A stretch of 64,000 nucleotides of DNA from Arthrobacter sp. StoSoilB5 (GCF_019977235.1 NZ_AP024646.1:3968001-4032000), one strand, 5' to 3'. Positions 1 through 13,664 are shown, numbered from the stretch's first letter. Made by a program: numbers and translations. The notes: generated from the sequence alone by a model not told the origin.

Positions 1-2
1 AT

Positions 3-269
3 GGGCCCATACAGGACCACAACCGGATCAGCTACTTGGCGGAGCATCTTGGCCACGCGCTGACGGCTACAGGGCCGGGCGGCCTCGCCGAGGATGTCCA
101 ACTCCGCGGTTACTACGTGTGGACGCTCCTGGACAATTTCGAGTGGGCGGCAGGGTACTCGCAACGATTTGGCTTGGTTCACGTGGACTTCGACACGTTG
201 GAGCGCACGCCCAAAGATTCGTTTTACTGGTACCGGGCCCTGGGGCGGGCCCGCCATCAGGATCCCTAG
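3..269 (+). CDS. beta-glucosidase, GH1 family, C-terminal fragment (cut by window edge)
   Basis: This is the last 88 codons of a glycoside hydrolase family 1 enzyme whose start lies before the window. The open frame runs in from the first bases, so the true gene is longer than the segment seen. The segment reads DHNRISYLAEHL, then WTLLDNFEWAAGYSQRFGL, then HVDFDTLERTPKDSFYWY. The DNFEWA...G(Y/F)..RFGL block is the conserved GH1 C-terminal signature; its Glu-Trp pair lines the glycone subsite. The enzyme would hydrolyse beta-glucosides from cello-oligosaccharides or plant glycosides. The catalytic glutamates lie upstream and cannot be checked. The assignment rests on motif recognition and is strong at family level; substrate is unknown. 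Confidence 0.9.
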   Translation, partial: GPIQDHNRISYLAEHLGHALTATGPGGLAEDVQLRGYYVWTLLDNFEWAAGYSQRFGLVHVDFDTLERTPKDSFYWYRALGRARHQDP

Positions 270-295
270 CCCACGCGGGTTAACTCCCGCCCCGG

Positions 296-421
296 TTACT
301 TGTTCTTGTTGGCGCGGTTGATGCGCTTTGCCCGGTCGATCTCGTTGCGGAAGTACTTACGGCCCCATAGCACCGCACCGCCGATCCCCGCGATGATGAC
401 AAGGAAAATCAGGAATTCCAT
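296..421 (-). CDS. 41-residue single-pass membrane peptide
   Basis: A short minus-strand frame of 42 codons starts with MEFLIFLVIIAGIGGAVLWG and ends in a basic tail rich in Arg, Lys and Asn. The first 20 residues form one hydrophobic helix, so the product is probably a small inner-membrane peptide with a positively charged cytoplasmic end. An AGAGGAGC ribosome-binding site lies about 5 bases before the ATG, which argues that it is real. It follows the large membrane-protein gene in the same direction with a 25-base gap and may be co-transcribed with it. Function is not recognised; small proteins of this shape are common in Arthrobacter. Confidence 0.65.
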   Translation of the reverse strand: MEFLIFLVIIAGIGGAVLWGRKYFRNEIDRAKRINRANKNK

Positions 422-446
422 GCTGCTCCTCTCATTGAGTTCAACG

Positions 447-3400
447 TTAGCGGATTCCATCCTGGCTGGATGCCGCTGAGCGTTCGCCTGCTGGGTAGTG
501 GTCGTCGGTTGCCGGGGGTTTCCGGTTCAACCGCCATACGGCGATCACGATGAGGGCCAATGCGACGAGCGCCAGCATCGCGAATGCGTAACTGCGCAGC
601 GCCCACATGACGCTGGCTGCCACGCCAACGGCGCCCCACCACACGAACATGCGCCCGGCCAGGAGGAGCCCGGTCACCAGGAGCACCACATAAGCCACGA
701 GGACGTATATCTGTTGGGACGAGGTCCCCATGAACGTTGTCCCCACGGCCGTCAAGGAGAGGAGTCCTGCAGTGACTGCAAGCCGCAGCTGTCCCTCGGA
801 ACGTTGCCGGTCCATGTAGCGCAGCCCTGCCAAAACCGCGCCGGCAACGACGTACCATTGCGCCGCCCAGAACCAGTCCGGCGCGCCGCCATCCACAAAC
901 AGCAGCGCCCGCTGGAACCCTGCGAGTGTAGCCAGGGCAGTGATTTCTCCGGCCAGCCTCTTGCCTCCCGTGACCTCGATGACCACCACCACTCCGGAAA
1001 CGAGGATGAGGGCTGCACCCATCAACGAGGTCTGGTCCCGCCCCAGGCCGACGGCCGCTGCTATGCCAAACCCGATGATCGACGTTATCGCCAGGGCGTT
1101 CCGCCGCCAAGGTTGCGACGTGATGCACCGGCCGCCCATCCGTCCGGTTGCGTACATGGCCGCGCCCGTTCCGACGCCGCCAACCAGCCACGGCACGAAT
1201 GCGCTCCACGCACCCAGGCCCGGACCATCAAATAAACCGTCGACGGCGGTCACAGCACCAACCAGCGCGGCGGGCGCCCCGGCGGAATAGAGGGACGGCA
1301 TCCCCTCAAAGTGCGAGGCAGCGAACAGCACCGATGCCAGCACCAGAACTGCAAGACCCAGGACAGCAAGACCAGGACCCGCCAGTGACGTGTCCGCAGC
1401 GAACAACCCGCCGGTCGCAGTGAAGGTAAGTGCCGAAACAAACCACAGCCACCTTTCCGCCACATTCGAGACTGAACCCTTGCCAGTCATGGCAGCCCCT
1501 GCAGTCGCGGGCCGCCAAAGTGCCCTGGCAACGATGGCAGCCACTGCCAGTGCCAGAAACACGCATGGCACTTGGTACCTGTCCAGCAGCGGCTGTTGCA
1601 GCCACGTCTGTGCCGGGAAGGACATAGAGGGTCCGATCAGGATCACTCCTGCCGTGACACCGGCGATTCCGAAGTACTGCGCTCCCCGGGCACCAAAAAT
1701 GCGCCATGCAATGGCGGCGGCTACCGGGACGAGGGCCAACTCGGCGAGAACCACCCAACGGCCACCGCCGTCGTAATCTGCTGCGAGTAAGTAGATCAGT
1801 GGCAGAAGAAGCTGGACACCTGGAATCGCCCATACTATTGCCTTTTGGAAGGGGTCGTCGCTGCCTCGTCGCTGAAGGAAGGACTGCACAAGGAACTGCA
1901 GCAGCAGCTGCAGGATGAGGACCAGTGCCACGGTAAGAGACGCAGCCGCAGCCGACTCCGTGAAGTCGGCCACCACCAGGGTGACGAACGCCCCCGACAG
2001 AATCCGCACCGCAATCAGGTATCCACCCCGGGCAAAGCGTTGGCTGGTCACAGCAACCATGAAGCCGCCGTAAGCCGCAAAGATGCCCAGCAGGAGCTCC
2101 ACATCCCTGGCATTTCCACTCCGCAGGGCGAGCAACAGCACCAGTGCCCCCGGAGCGAACAACCATGCCAGCCGGTGGCCGCGAAGCCGCACGCTGACGG
2201 CCACGGCCGCCGCCGCCGTTATGGTGGCCACGGCGCCTGGTTGCCAGCCCTCGCGAACGCCGGGCGCCACGTCCATTGTGAAGAACGTACTGCACAGGGC
2301 CATGCCAGCAAGCACCACTCCAGCATCGATAATGCCAGCCCGCAGGTGCTTCCCAACGTAGCCCGCACGCAGAGGCAGGATCAGCTGCAGGGCAAGAACG
2401 ATGACGACAAGCAGGCCAACGCTAAGCTCCTCGCCAGCCAGATAGAGACCCGGTGCGTCCCTCGTTGCGTCGGCGTACGCAGAGGCAGCCAACACCGTTC
2501 CTACGGCCCGCGACAACCACCAGTAGCACTGCCTATGCAGGGAAGCAGGCAACCGGAGGGCTGTGGCGCAGAAGTAGGTGACCGCGGCCAGGAGAACCAG
2601 GTTCCCCAGTGTCCACGACACAGCAACCACAGCCACCGTGCCCGAGACCGCCGCGGCCGCAGGAACCAGGAACTCCCCCATTGTCGGCCGCCACGTCAAC
2701 GCGGCACCATCGCCCGTGGAACGGGCATCACTACCGTCCCCACGCTGTGGAAACGCCAACCAACCGGAGAGCAATCCGGCGGCAAGCACCACGCCCACAG
2801 CAACTGCCGCTGTGGGGCGCCCGGGCGCGGCGTCGAAAATGGGTAAAGCAAAGAGGCCTGCTATTGCCGCCCCGCCGAACCCGGCCAGGGATGCCTGCCC
2901 CGCCACGGTGCGAACGCCAGTACGCTCAAGCACGGCACTCAACGTCTGCTGCACGGTGCACGCCGCCACAAAAACGAACATCGTGTAGGAAGACCTGTCC
3001 GGATGATCGGTGAAGACGCCCGCGGCCAACGCAGTGACGGTTAGCGTAAGAGCCACCCGCCCAGCCAGAACGTAGAAGTATCGAAGTTCCCCCGGCTGGG
3101 TTGTAGCCCGAAGGAACCAATACATTGCCGCAACACCGAGCAGGGCGGTCACCGGCCAAGCGCCCAACAACCCAACGAACGGTGCTGCCACAACCAGTAC
3201 TGCGGCCGGTGCAAACTCCGCCCCCTGGCCCAGCTTCCAGCCCAGCACCATGGCAGTCGGCATCGCTATGAAGAGTGGCACAAACTCAGGGAGGTGGAAG
3301 GTTCCCACGCCAAGCACAACCGTGAGCACAACTGTGGCCACAAGTTGCAGACCGAGGCAGCACACGGCGTCGTACCACCACGTGCCTGGAAGCAGCCGTT

Positions 3401-4703
3401 CCCCGCCGAACGCGACTCCAAGGGATTGGACACCAAGGCAAATGATTCCAGCCAGCACAACAAGGCTTGAATCCGTGGTTGTATCCCACACGAGCCCCAG
3501 CACCGCCAGGGTGAAGGCGATGCGGGCGCCGTAGAAATTGAGCAATCGGTGTTGGCGTGACTGCAGGTGTTGGCGTGACTGCAGGTGTTGGCGTGACTGC
3601 ACCAGCACCATCACGGCAAAGTAGAGCCCGCACATCAGCATGACCAAGGGGTACTCCCCCTTGGCCAGGAAGTTCGGCGTCAGGCTCACCGCGAGCCCCA
3701 CCAAAGGCACTACAAACGGATGAAGCATCACCAGTGGGCGGACATAAAGCGGCGGCAGCCAACGCGGGCGGACCAGCGCCCCGAGTGTCAAGAGAATGGC
3801 AACGCCAATCAACGCCGTAAAGTACCAGACCAAGGCCCCGCCAAGCACCGCTACGCCGGACCATGCCGTGGAAACCACGAAGGTGAGGGAGAGCAGCGCC
3901 AGCACCTTGTTGTCCAGGCGCAGTGCTGCGTAGATGTAGGCAACGGTTCCCAGCAAGGATGTGACCAGCCATGCCGTGGGGCCGTGATGAAGGGCAAAGT
4001 TATACATGGCCAGACCTGTAACCGGGACAAGTGCCAGCCCCGTTCCGGTGAAAGCTATGGCTGCCGGGCGAAGCCGGGGCACCCTTGGCTGGAGGATCAG
4101 TCCGGAGGCATAGAACAATAAGGTGATGGCCCAGATAGCCACAAAGCGAAGGAGCTCCGGAAGGCTGGTCCCAATGAACAGGGCGCCTGCGGCAACAAGC
4201 AACAGACTCGCGACGTAGAGGGTGACGTTGATGTTTTGCCGGTCACGCTTCTCCTTTCGGGCGGCTGCGGCTTCCGGGCTCTCAGGCTGGGGAAGCGCCG
4301 GCTGGAATTGCCGCCCATGCGGTGTGGGAGCCAGACCCCGCTGCGGAGCAGGCACGCCACCATACGACGGCGGCACACCATGTGTTGCGATTCTCACGGT
4401 CTGCCGAAAGTCCGGAGGCATGGCCGCGAACTGGACCGGCATCGGCTGCTCGACTGCAGGTGAACGCTGCGGCGCTGGGCGCTTCGGCGCTAGGGGTGGC
4501 CTGCTCTGCCCTAGTGCGTCCCCCCAGCCAGCCAGATGGCCGGCGAGGTAACCGGCACGGTAAGAGGCGGCGTCGTCCATTCCGGCGGCCGGCCTCGAAC
4601 GGGCACCTTCCCTGCGGCCCCGCACCAGGCCCATGGCGTAGCCTGTGAAACCGATAATGCCGACAAGCAAGAGCACAAGTCCGGTCGTCAAGAATCCCAG
4701 CAT
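447..4703 (-). CDS. very large polytopic membrane protein (1418 aa), function unknown
   Basis: The product has one N-terminal hydrophobic helix (residues 1-25), a basic stretch, a proline/glutamine-rich cytoplasmic linker to about residue 150, and then an almost unbroken series of hydrophobic helices to about residue 1390, by eye more than thirty. It ends in a polar tail. No catalytic or binding motif stands out, and its alanine/leucine/valine/glycine make-up is typical of big multi-pass actinobacterial proteins of unknown role (DUF2339-like in architecture only). An in-frame 18-bp triplication near residues 367-385 gives repeated QSRQHL units in a cytoplasmic-looking loop. The ATG start is the first in frame. 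A palindrome sits about 40 bases upstream and may be its operator. Confidence 0.75.
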   Translation of the reverse strand: MLGFLTTGLVLLLVGIIGFTGYAMGLVRGRREGARSRPAAGMDDAASYRAGYLAGHLAGWGDALGQSRPPLAPKRPAPQRSPAVEQPMPVQFAAMPPDFRQTVRIATHGVPPSYGGVPAPQRGLAPTPHGRQFQPALPQPESPEAAAARKEKRDRQNINVTLYVASLLLVAAGALFIGTSLPELLRFVAIWAITLLFYASGLILQPRVPRLRPAAIAFTGTGLALVPVTGLAMYNFALHHGPTAWLVTSLLGTVAYIYAALRLDNKVLALLSLTFVVSTAWSGVAVLGGALVWYFTALIGVAILLTLGALVRPRWLPPLYVRPLVMLHPFVVPLVGLAVSLTPNFLAKGEYPLVMLMCGLYFAVMVLVQSRQHLQSRQHLQSRQHRLLNFYGARIAFTLAVLGLVWDTTTDSSLVVLAGIICLGVQSLGVAFGGERLLPGTWWYDAVCCLGLQLVATVVLTVVLGVGTFHLPEFVPLFIAMPTAMVLGWKLGQGAEFAPAAVLVVAAPFVGLLGAWPVTALLGVAAMYWFLRATTQPGELRYFYVLAGRVALTLTVTALAAGVFTDHPDRSSYTMFVFVAACTVQQTLSAVLERTGVRTVAGQASLAGFGGAAIAGLFALPIFDAAPGRPTAAVAVGVVLAAGLLSGWLAFPQRGDGSDARSTGDGAALTWRPTMGEFLVPAAAAVSGTVAVVAVSWTLGNLVLLAAVTYFCATALRLPASLHRQCYWWLSRAVGTVLAASAYADATRDAPGLYLAGEELSVGLLVVIVLALQLILPLRAGYVGKHLRAGIIDAGVVLAGMALCSTFFTMDVAPGVREGWQPGAVATITAAAAVAVSVRLRGHRLAWLFAPGALVLLLALRSGNARDVELLLGIFAAYGGFMVAVTSQRFARGGYLIAVRILSGAFVTLVVADFTESAAAASLTVALVLILQLLLQFLVQSFLQRRGSDDPFQKAIVWAIPGVQLLLPLIYLLAADYDGGGRWVVLAELALVPVAAAIAWRIFGARGAQYFGIAGVTAGVILIGPSMSFPAQTWLQQPLLDRYQVPCVFLALAVAAIVARALWRPATAGAAMTGKGSVSNVAERWLWFVSALTFTATGGLFAADTSLAGPGLAVLGLAVLVLASVLFAASHFEGMPSLYSAGAPAALVGAVTAVDGLFDGPGLGAWSAFVPWLVGGVGTGAAMYATGRMGGRCITSQPWRRNALAITSIIGFGIAAAVGLGRDQTSLMGAALILVSGVVVVIEVTGGKRLAGEITALATLAGFQRALLFVDGGAPDWFWAAQWYVVAGAVLAGLRYMDRQRSEGQLRLAVTAGLLSLTAVGTTFMGTSSQQIYVLVAYVVLLVTGLLLAGRMFVWWGAVGVAASVMWALRSYAFAMLALVALALIVIAVWRLNRKPPATDDHYPAGERSAASSQDGIR
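3549..3602 (-). repeat. 18-bp tandem triplication inside the 1418-aa membrane protein gene
   Basis: Three back-to-back copies of GTGTTGGCGTGACTGCAG (plus strand) occur; the third differs only in its last base. The unit is 18 bp, so it adds exactly six residues per copy (QSRQHL) and keeps the frame. Confidence 0.9.
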
Positions 4704-4744
4704 GGAAGCTCCTAGGGTGAAGCCGGGCGCAGCACCTGCACGGC

Positions 4745-4767
4745 ATTAATCCAATCGATAGATTAAT
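4745..4767. promoter_or_regulatory. inverted repeat upstream of the large membrane-protein gene, candidate operator
   Basis: ATTAATC and GATTAAT form perfect 7-bp arms around a 9-bp centre that itself holds ATCGAT. The site lies 42 bases before the start codon of the minus-strand gene, where a repressor would overlap the promoter. No T-run follows, so an operator is likelier than a terminator. The cognate regulator is unknown. Confidence 0.45.
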
Positions 4768-4777
4768 GATAGCAAAG

Positions 4778-4809
4778 AAGAACCCCACCGCAGAAGCGAT
4801 GGGGTTCTT
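4778..4809 (-). terminator. terminator after tuf
   Basis: AAGAACCCCA pairs with TGGGGTTCTT (10 bp) around a 12-base loop, about 50 bases after the tuf stop codon. Reading out on the minus strand the stem is followed by TTTGCTATCATT, a short T-rich stretch. Confidence 0.7.
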
Positions 4810-4859
4810 CCTGGCTCGCTGCCGGCGATGCCGGAAGTTCGCCGATCTACAAGTAGGAA

Positions 4860-6050
4860 CTACTTGATGATCTTGGTAACACGTCCCGAACCAACGGTGC
4901 GGCCGCCTTCGCGGATAGCGAAGCCGAGGCCCTCTTCCATAGCGATCGGCTGGATGAGCTCAACGGTCATCTCAGTGTTGTCGCCAGGCATAACCATTTC
5001 CGTGCCTTCCGGCAGGGTGATAACGCCGGTTACGTCCGTGGTACGGAAGTAGAACTGCGGGCGGTAGTTCGAGTAGAACGGGTTGTGACGTCCGCCTTCG
5101 TCCTTGGAAAGGATGTAGACGTTGGCCTCGAAGTCGGTGTGCGGGGTGATGGAACCCGGCTTGACGACAACCTGGCCACGCTCGACGTCGTCGCGCTTGA
5201 GACCGCGGAGCAGGAGGCCACAGTTCTCGCCGGCCCATGCTTCGTCGAGCTGCTTGTGGAACATCTCGATACCGGTAACCGTGGTCTTCTGGATCGGGCG
5301 GATGCCGACGATCTCGACCTCGGAGTTGATGGCGAGGGTTCCACGCTCGGCGCGGCCCGTAACAACGGTGCCACGACCGGTGATGGTGAAGACGTCTTCG
5401 ATCGGCATCAGGAACGGCTTGTCGCGGTCACGTACGGGGTCCGGAACGGACTCGTCGACAGCTGCCATCAGGTCCTGGACGGACTTGACCCAAACCGGGT
5501 CGCCTTCCAGTGCCTTCAGACCGGAAACGCGAACAACCGGAGCTTCATCGCCATCGAAGCCCTGCGAGCTCAGGAGCTCACGAACTTCCATTTCGACGAG
5601 GTCGAGGAGTTCTTCGTCATCAACCATGTCCGACTTGTTCAGTGCGACCAGCAGGTAGGGAACACCAACCTGGCGGGCGAGCAGAACGTGCTCACGGGTC
5701 TGGGCCATCGGACCATCGGTTGCAGCAACCACGAGGATTGCGCCGTCCATCTGGGCAGCACCGGTGATCATGTTCTTGATGTAGTCAGCGTGACCGGGGG
5801 CGTCAACGTGTGCGTAGTGACGCTTCTCGGTCTGGTACTCCACGTGGGAGATGTTGATGGTAATACCGCGCTGGCGCTCTTCCGGAGCAGAGTCGATGGA
5901 CGCGAAGTCGCGCTGCTCGTTGATGTCCGGGTACTGGTCGTACAGCACCTTGGAAATGGCGGCAGTCAGCGTCGTCTTACCGTGGTCAACGTGACCAATG
6001 GTGCCGATGTTGACGTGCGGCTTAGTCCGCTCGAACTTTGCCTTTGCCAC
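4860..6050 (-). CDS. tuf: translation elongation factor Tu
   Basis: EF-Tu carries aminoacyl-tRNA to the ribosomal A site as a GTP complex in the cytoplasm. The 396-residue product has the full family length. GTPase motifs are G1 GHVDHGKT at residues 19-26, the DAPGH G3 motif, and NKSD. The C-terminal beta-barrel domains are intact and the protein ends in RVTKIIK. The start is GTG, preceded by an excellent AGGAGG about 6 bases away. It is the last gene of the rpsL-rpsG-fusA-tuf order, but the 232-base gap after fusA and a TAGACT box inside it suggest an additional promoter. Identity is certain. Confidence 0.99.
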   Translation of the reverse strand: MAKAKFERTKPHVNIGTIGHVDHGKTTLTAAISKVLYDQYPDINEQRDFASIDSAPEERQRGITINISHVEYQTEKRHYAHVDAPGHADYIKNMITGAAQMDGAILVVAATDGPMAQTREHVLLARQVGVPYLLVALNKSDMVDDEELLDLVEMEVRELLSSQGFDGDEAPVVRVSGLKALEGDPVWVKSVQDLMAAVDESVPDPVRDRDKPFLMPIEDVFTITGRGTVVTGRAERGTLAINSEVEIVGIRPIQKTTVTGIEMFHKQLDEAWAGENCGLLLRGLKRDDVERGQVVVKPGSITPHTDFEANVYILSKDEGGRHNPFYSNYRPQFYFRTTDVTGVITLPEGTEMVMPGDNTEMTVELIQPIAMEEGLGFAIREGGRTVGSGRVTKIIK

Positions 6051-6119
6051 AGGTTCCTCCTAGAACGATTTCAAGTGAAGTGCTCCTCGGCCGCGCTTTT
6101 CGCGGCAGAAACTTTAGCA

Positions 6120-6125
6120 AGTCTA
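6120..6125 (-). promoter_or_regulatory. candidate tuf promoter (-10 TAGACT)
   Basis: TAGACT is a good actinobacterial -10 hexamer in the fusA-tuf gap, about 70 bases before the tuf start. The matching -35 (TTCACC/TTTCAC) is weak. The leader carries a small hairpin, GCCGCG/CGCGGC, at 6090-6106. Confidence 0.35.
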
Positions 6126-6282
6126 CTTGGGGGCTTGGTTTTGGTGAAATTGCAGATTCAGGAACCAATATTAGTTCCTAGAGCCTGTTCGCGCAGGGGG
6201 CCGGGCCGCGGCTTTCGCCGCAGCCCCGCCTCACACGCTGAGATGCCTTCCCGGAATCGGAATTGCATCCGTTACCGGGAGA

Positions 6283-8397
6283 TTACTCGCCGCGGGTTTT
6301 CTGGATGATCTCGTCGGCTACAGCCTTGGGGACCTCCGCGTAGCTGTTGAACGTCATGGAGTACACGGCACGACCCTGCGTCTTGGAACGGAGGTCGCCA
6401 ATGTAACCGAACATGCCGGACAGCGGAACGTGTGCACGGATAACCTTCACACCTGCTGCGTCCTCCATGGACTGCATCTGGCCACGGCGGGCGTTCAGGT
6501 CACCAATAACATCACCCATGTATTCCTCAGGTGTGCGGACCTCAACATCCATCAGCGGTTCGAGCAGAACAGGGTTCGCCTTGCGTGCAGCTTCCTTGAA
6601 AGCCATACGGCCGGCGATCTTGAACGCCATTTCCGAGGAGTCAACATCGTGGGACGCGCCATCGATCAGCGTGGCCTTGATGCCAACAACCGGGTAGCCG
6701 GCCAGGACGCCGTCGTTCAGCGCATCCTGGATACCAGCATCAACAGACGGGATGTATTCGCGCGGAACGCGGCCACCAGTGACCTTGTTCTCGAACTCGT
6801 ACAGCTCGCCGGAAGAGGTGTCCATCGGCTCGATCGCGATCTGGATCTTTGCGAACTGACCCGAACCACCGGTCTGCTTCTTGTGCGTGTAGTCATGACG
6901 CTCTACAGCGCGCTTGATGGTTTCGCGGTAAGCAACCTGCGGCTTGCCAACGTTTGCCTCAACCTTGAATTCGCGGCGCATGCGGTCCACCAGGATGTCC
7001 AGGTGGAGCTCGCCCATGCCGGCGATGATGGTCTGGCCCGTGTCTTCGTTGAGGGAGACCTGGAAGGTCGGGTCCTCAGCCGAGAGCTTCTGGATGGCCG
7101 TGGAGAGCTTCTCCTGGTCACCCTTGGTGTTGGGCTCGATGGCAACCGAGATCACGGGCTCCGGGAAGCTCATGGACTCGAGGACGATCTGGTTGTTGGC
7201 ATCACACAGGGTGTCACCCGTGGTGGTGTCCTTCAGACCGATGGCTGCGTAGATGTGGCCGGCGGTAGCGCCCTCGACGGGCATTTCCTTGTTGGCGTGC
7301 ATCTGGAACAGCTTGCCGATGCGTTCCTTCTTACCCTTGGTGGAGTTGACCACCTGGGCGCCGGCCTCAACGTGACCGGAGTACACGCGGATGAAGGTCA
7401 GCTGACCGAAGAACGGGTGCGCAGCAATCTTGAAGGCGAGGGCCGAGAACGGCTCGTCTGCAGACGGCTTGCGGGTGAGTTCCTTCTCTTCGTCGCGGGG
7501 ATCGTGACCGATCATCGCCGGGACGTCGAGCGGGTTCGGCAGGTAGTCAACAACAGCGTCAAGCATCGGCTGTACGCCGCGGTTCTTGAAGGCAGAGCCA
7601 CAGAACACGGGGTAGAGCTCGGAGTTGATGGTCATCTTGCGGATGCCGGCCTTCAGTTCCTCCAGGGTGAGTTCTTCACCTTCGAGGTACTTCTCCATGA
7701 GCTCTTCGGATGCTTCCGCAACGGTCTCTACGAGCTGTGCGCGGTACTCTTCAGCCTTGGCCTGGAGGTCCGCCGGAATTGCCTGCACTTCGTAGGAAGC
7801 GCCCATGGTGACGTCACCCTTTGCGTCGCCAGGCCAAACCAGGGCACGCATTTCGAGGAGGTCAACCACGCCGATGAAGTCGTTCTCAGCGCCGATCGGC
7901 AGCTGCATGACCAGCGGCTTGGCACCAAGGCGGGAAATGATGGTGTCAACGGTGAAGTAGAAGTCCGCACCCAGCTTGTCCATCTTGTTGACGAAGCAGA
8001 TACGCGGAACGTTGTACTTGTCAGCCTGGCGCCAAACAGTCTCGGACTGCGGCTCCACGCCTTCCTTGCCGTCGAACACAGCGACAGCACCGTCGAGGAC
8101 GCGCAGGGAACGCTCAACCTCAACCGTGAAGTCCACGTGGCCCGGGGTGTCGATGATGTTGATCTGGTTCTGGTTCCAGAAGCAAGTCACGGCGGCAGAC
8201 GTGATGGTGATGCCGCGTTCCTTTTCCTGTTCCATCCAGTCGGTCGTCGAGGCGCCGTCGTGCGTCTCGCCGATCTTGTGGTTCACACCCGTGTAGAACA
8301 GGATGCGCTCGGTAGTGGTGGTCTTGCCGGCATCGATGTGGGCCATGATGCCGATATTGCGGACCTTGTTAAGGTCGGTAAGCACGTCCTGTGCCAC
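6283..8397 (-). CDS. fusA: translation elongation factor G
   Basis: EF-G drives tRNA-mRNA translocation and, with ribosome recycling factor, ribosome splitting. The 704-residue protein is full length. It shows G1 AHIDAGKT starting at about residue 19, effector-region RGITI, G3 DTPGHVDF and NKMDKLGAD, followed by domains II to V; the C-terminal domain begins near [12 protein letters not shown]. It lies 69 bases after rpsG and belongs to the str operon. The ATG start has the reverse-complement GAAAGGGAGAC just ahead. A long open frame on the opposite strand is a codon-bias shadow. Identity is certain. Confidence 0.99.
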   Translation of the reverse strand: MAQDVLTDLNKVRNIGIMAHIDAGKTTTTERILFYTGVNHKIGETHDGASTTDWMEQEKERGITITSAAVTCFWNQNQINIIDTPGHVDFTVEVERSLRVLDGAVAVFDGKEGVEPQSETVWRQADKYNVPRICFVNKMDKLGADFYFTVDTIISRLGAKPLVMQLPIGAENDFIGVVDLLEMRALVWPGDAKGDVTMGASYEVQAIPADLQAKAEEYRAQLVETVAEASEELMEKYLEGEELTLEELKAGIRKMTINSELYPVFCGSAFKNRGVQPMLDAVVDYLPNPLDVPAMIGHDPRDEEKELTRKPSADEPFSALAFKIAAHPFFGQLTFIRVYSGHVEAGAQVVNSTKGKKERIGKLFQMHANKEMPVEGATAGHIYAAIGLKDTTTGDTLCDANNQIVLESMSFPEPVISVAIEPNTKGDQEKLSTAIQKLSAEDPTFQVSLNEDTGQTIIAGMGELHLDILVDRMRREFKVEANVGKPQVAYRETIKRAVERHDYTHKKQTGGSGQFAKIQIAIEPMDTSSGELYEFENKVTGGRVPREYIPSVDAGIQDALNDGVLAGYPVVGIKATLIDGASHDVDSSEMAFKIAGRMAFKEAARKANPVLLEPLMDVEVRTPEEYMGDVIGDLNARRGQMQSMEDAAGVKVIRAHVPLSGMFGYIGDLRSKTQGRAVYSMTFNSYAEVPKAVADEIIQKTRGE

Positions 8398-8466
8398 GGG
8401 GTCTCCCTTTCGGATGGACTACACGTTCGCCGCCGGCTCGGTTGAGCCGACGGCGCCCGGGAGGTT

Positions 8467-8937
8467 TTACCAGCGGTAGTGTGCGAAGGCCTTGTTGGAC
8501 TCGGCCATCTTGTGGGTGTCTTCGCGACGCTTGACAGCGGCACCCAGACCGTTGGAGGCATCCAGGATTTCGTTCTGGAGGCGCTCGGTCATGGTCTTCT
8601 CGCGGCGGGCCTTGGAGTAGCCCACCAGCCAACGCAGGGCGAGGGCGGTGGAACGACCCGGCTTGACCTCAACCGGAACCTGGTAGGTGGCGCCACCAAC
8701 ACGGCGGGAACGCACCTCGAGGGAAGGCTTGACGTTGTCCATGGCCTTCTTGAGGGCGGCAACGGGGTCGCCGCCGGACTTGGCGCGTGCACCTTCGAGG
8801 GCACCGTAAACGATGCGCTCTGCGGTGGACTTCTTGCCGTCAACCAGGACCTTGTTGATCAGCTGCGTGACCAACGGGGAGCCGTAAACGGGATCGGAAA
8901 CTAGCGGCCGCTTCGGGGCCGGACCCTTGCGAGGCAT
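8467..8937 (-). CDS. rpsG: 30S ribosomal protein S7
   Basis: S7 is a primary 16S rRNA-binding protein that nucleates assembly of the 30S head. The start chosen is the ATG of [16 protein letters not shown], giving 156 residues, the normal length; a longer in-frame extension reaches back into rpsL and is not real. The start codon begins one base before the rpsL stop codon, so the two genes are separated by a single base and are very likely translationally coupled. The rRNA-binding basic N-terminus and the C-terminal HYRW end match the family. Confidence 0.98.
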   Translation of the reverse strand: MPRKGPAPKRPLVSDPVYGSPLVTQLINKVLVDGKKSTAERIVYGALEGARAKSGGDPVAALKKAMDNVKPSLEVRSRRVGGATYQVPVEVKPGRSTALALRWLVGYSKARREKTMTERLQNEILDASNGLGAAVKRREDTHKMAESNKAFAHYRW

Positions 8938-8938
8938 A

Positions 8939-9313
8939 TTACTTCTTCTCCATCTTTGCGCCGTAACGGCTGCGGGCCTGCTTGCGGTTCTTGACACCCT
9001 GGGTGTCGAGTGCGCCGCGGACGATCTTGTAGCGGACACCCGGAAGGTCCTTCACACGACCACCACGGACGAGCACGATGGAGTGCTCCTGGAGGTTGTG
9101 GCCAACGCCGGGGATGTAAGCGGTAACTTCAACGCCACCGTTGAGGCGCACACGTGCCACCTTACGCAGAGCCGAGTTCGGCTTCTTGGGGGTGGTGGTG
9201 TAAACGCGGGTGCAAACACCGCGGCGCATCGGGCTACCCTTCAGCGCGGGAGCCTTGGTCTTGGAGACCTTAGGCGTGCGGCCCTTGCGGACCAGCTGGT
9301 TAATCGTAGGCAC
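8939..9313 (-). CDS. rpsL: 30S ribosomal protein S12
   Basis: S12 sits at the decoding centre and controls tRNA selection accuracy. The start is a GTG reading as [11 protein letters not shown], giving the usual 124 residues; a GGAG lies about 9 bases upstream. The two positions where streptomycin-resistance substitutions arise are wild type: Lys43 in TPKKPNS and Lys88 in RVKDLPG. It is the first gene of the rpsL-rpsG-fusA-tuf series, transcribed from the 355-base gap that separates it from rpoC. Confidence 0.98.
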   Translation of the reverse strand: MPTINQLVRKGRTPKVSKTKAPALKGSPMRRGVCTRVYTTTPKKPNSALRKVARVRLNGGVEVTAYIPGVGHNLQEHSIVLVRGGRVKDLPGVRYKIVRGALDTQGVKNRKQARSRYGAKMEKK

Positions 9314-9552
9314 TTTCGTGTTCTCCGTTGTTTGATCTCTGCCCCCACACACAGGCGCCAGCCAGTGTAAACGTGGAAACTTTGGCGTTGCTCATGCGGC
9401 CGGCCGAAACATCCGGTAGGCGTGCAAAAGTGCGGCATTCGTTGCGCATGTTGCCCGCAACCCGGAAACAGGCTCCACCCAGCACCATGAGAACAAAACC
9501 AAAATGATGCTGCGGCGGCCTTCATCCACTGCCACACAGAACAATTACCAAA

Positions 9553-9558
9553 ATTCTA
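9553..9558 (-). promoter_or_regulatory. candidate str-operon promoter -10 box
   Basis: TAGAAT on the minus strand is the best -10 match between the rpoC terminator and rpsL. I find no convincing -35 hexamer at 16-18 bases. It would give a leader of roughly 230 bases. Confidence 0.3.
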
Positions 9559-9610
9559 GCACGGCTTGATCTAAGGCCTTAATCGGGTGTATGGCGGTGC
9601 GGTTAACGGG

Positions 9611-9642
9611 ACTGGCCCCGCACTCAAGAGTGCGGGGCCAGT
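9611..9642 (-). terminator. rpoC terminator
   Basis: Perfect 14-bp arms, ACTGGCCCCGCACT and its complement, close a four-base CAAG loop, about 27 bases after the rpoC stop. The following T-run is poor, as is usual in this GC-rich group. Confidence 0.75.
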
Positions 9643-9668
9643 CCGTCAACTATTGACTACTGCTGGTT

Positions 9669-13568
<3,900 letters not shown>

Positions 13569-13632
13569 ATGGTCCCTGTTCTCTCTTGTTCTCTAAATTC
13601 TGAAGTCTTGGTTACGGGAAGAGGGAGCTGTC

Positions 13633-13664
13633 CCGGTGGGCAGTTAGGTACTGCTGCCCACCGG
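13633..13664 (-). terminator. hairpin in the rpoB-rpoC gap (partial attenuator or processing site)
   Basis: CCGGTGGGCAG and its exact complement form an 11-bp stem with a 10-base loop, 9 bases after the rpoB stop. No T-run follows, so read-through into rpoC is expected. It may instead be an RNase cleavage or mRNA-stability element. Confidence 0.55.

Larger units (their letters stand above)
9314..9668. other. intergenic region between rpoC and rpsL
   Basis: This 355-base gap holds the rpoC terminator at 9611-9642 and, on the minus strand, a TAGAAT -10-like box at 9553-9558 about 240 bases before rpsL. The long rpsL leader contains no ORF I can support. Confidence 0.6.

Noticed and set aside
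3549..3602. CRISPR array
   Set aside because: The repeats are directly contiguous 18-bp coding units without spacers.
6430..8445. 671-codon plus-strand open frame opposite fusA
   Set aside because: It is the exact antisense of EF-G; high third-position GC removes stop codons on the other strand. No ribosome-binding site or protein-like composition.
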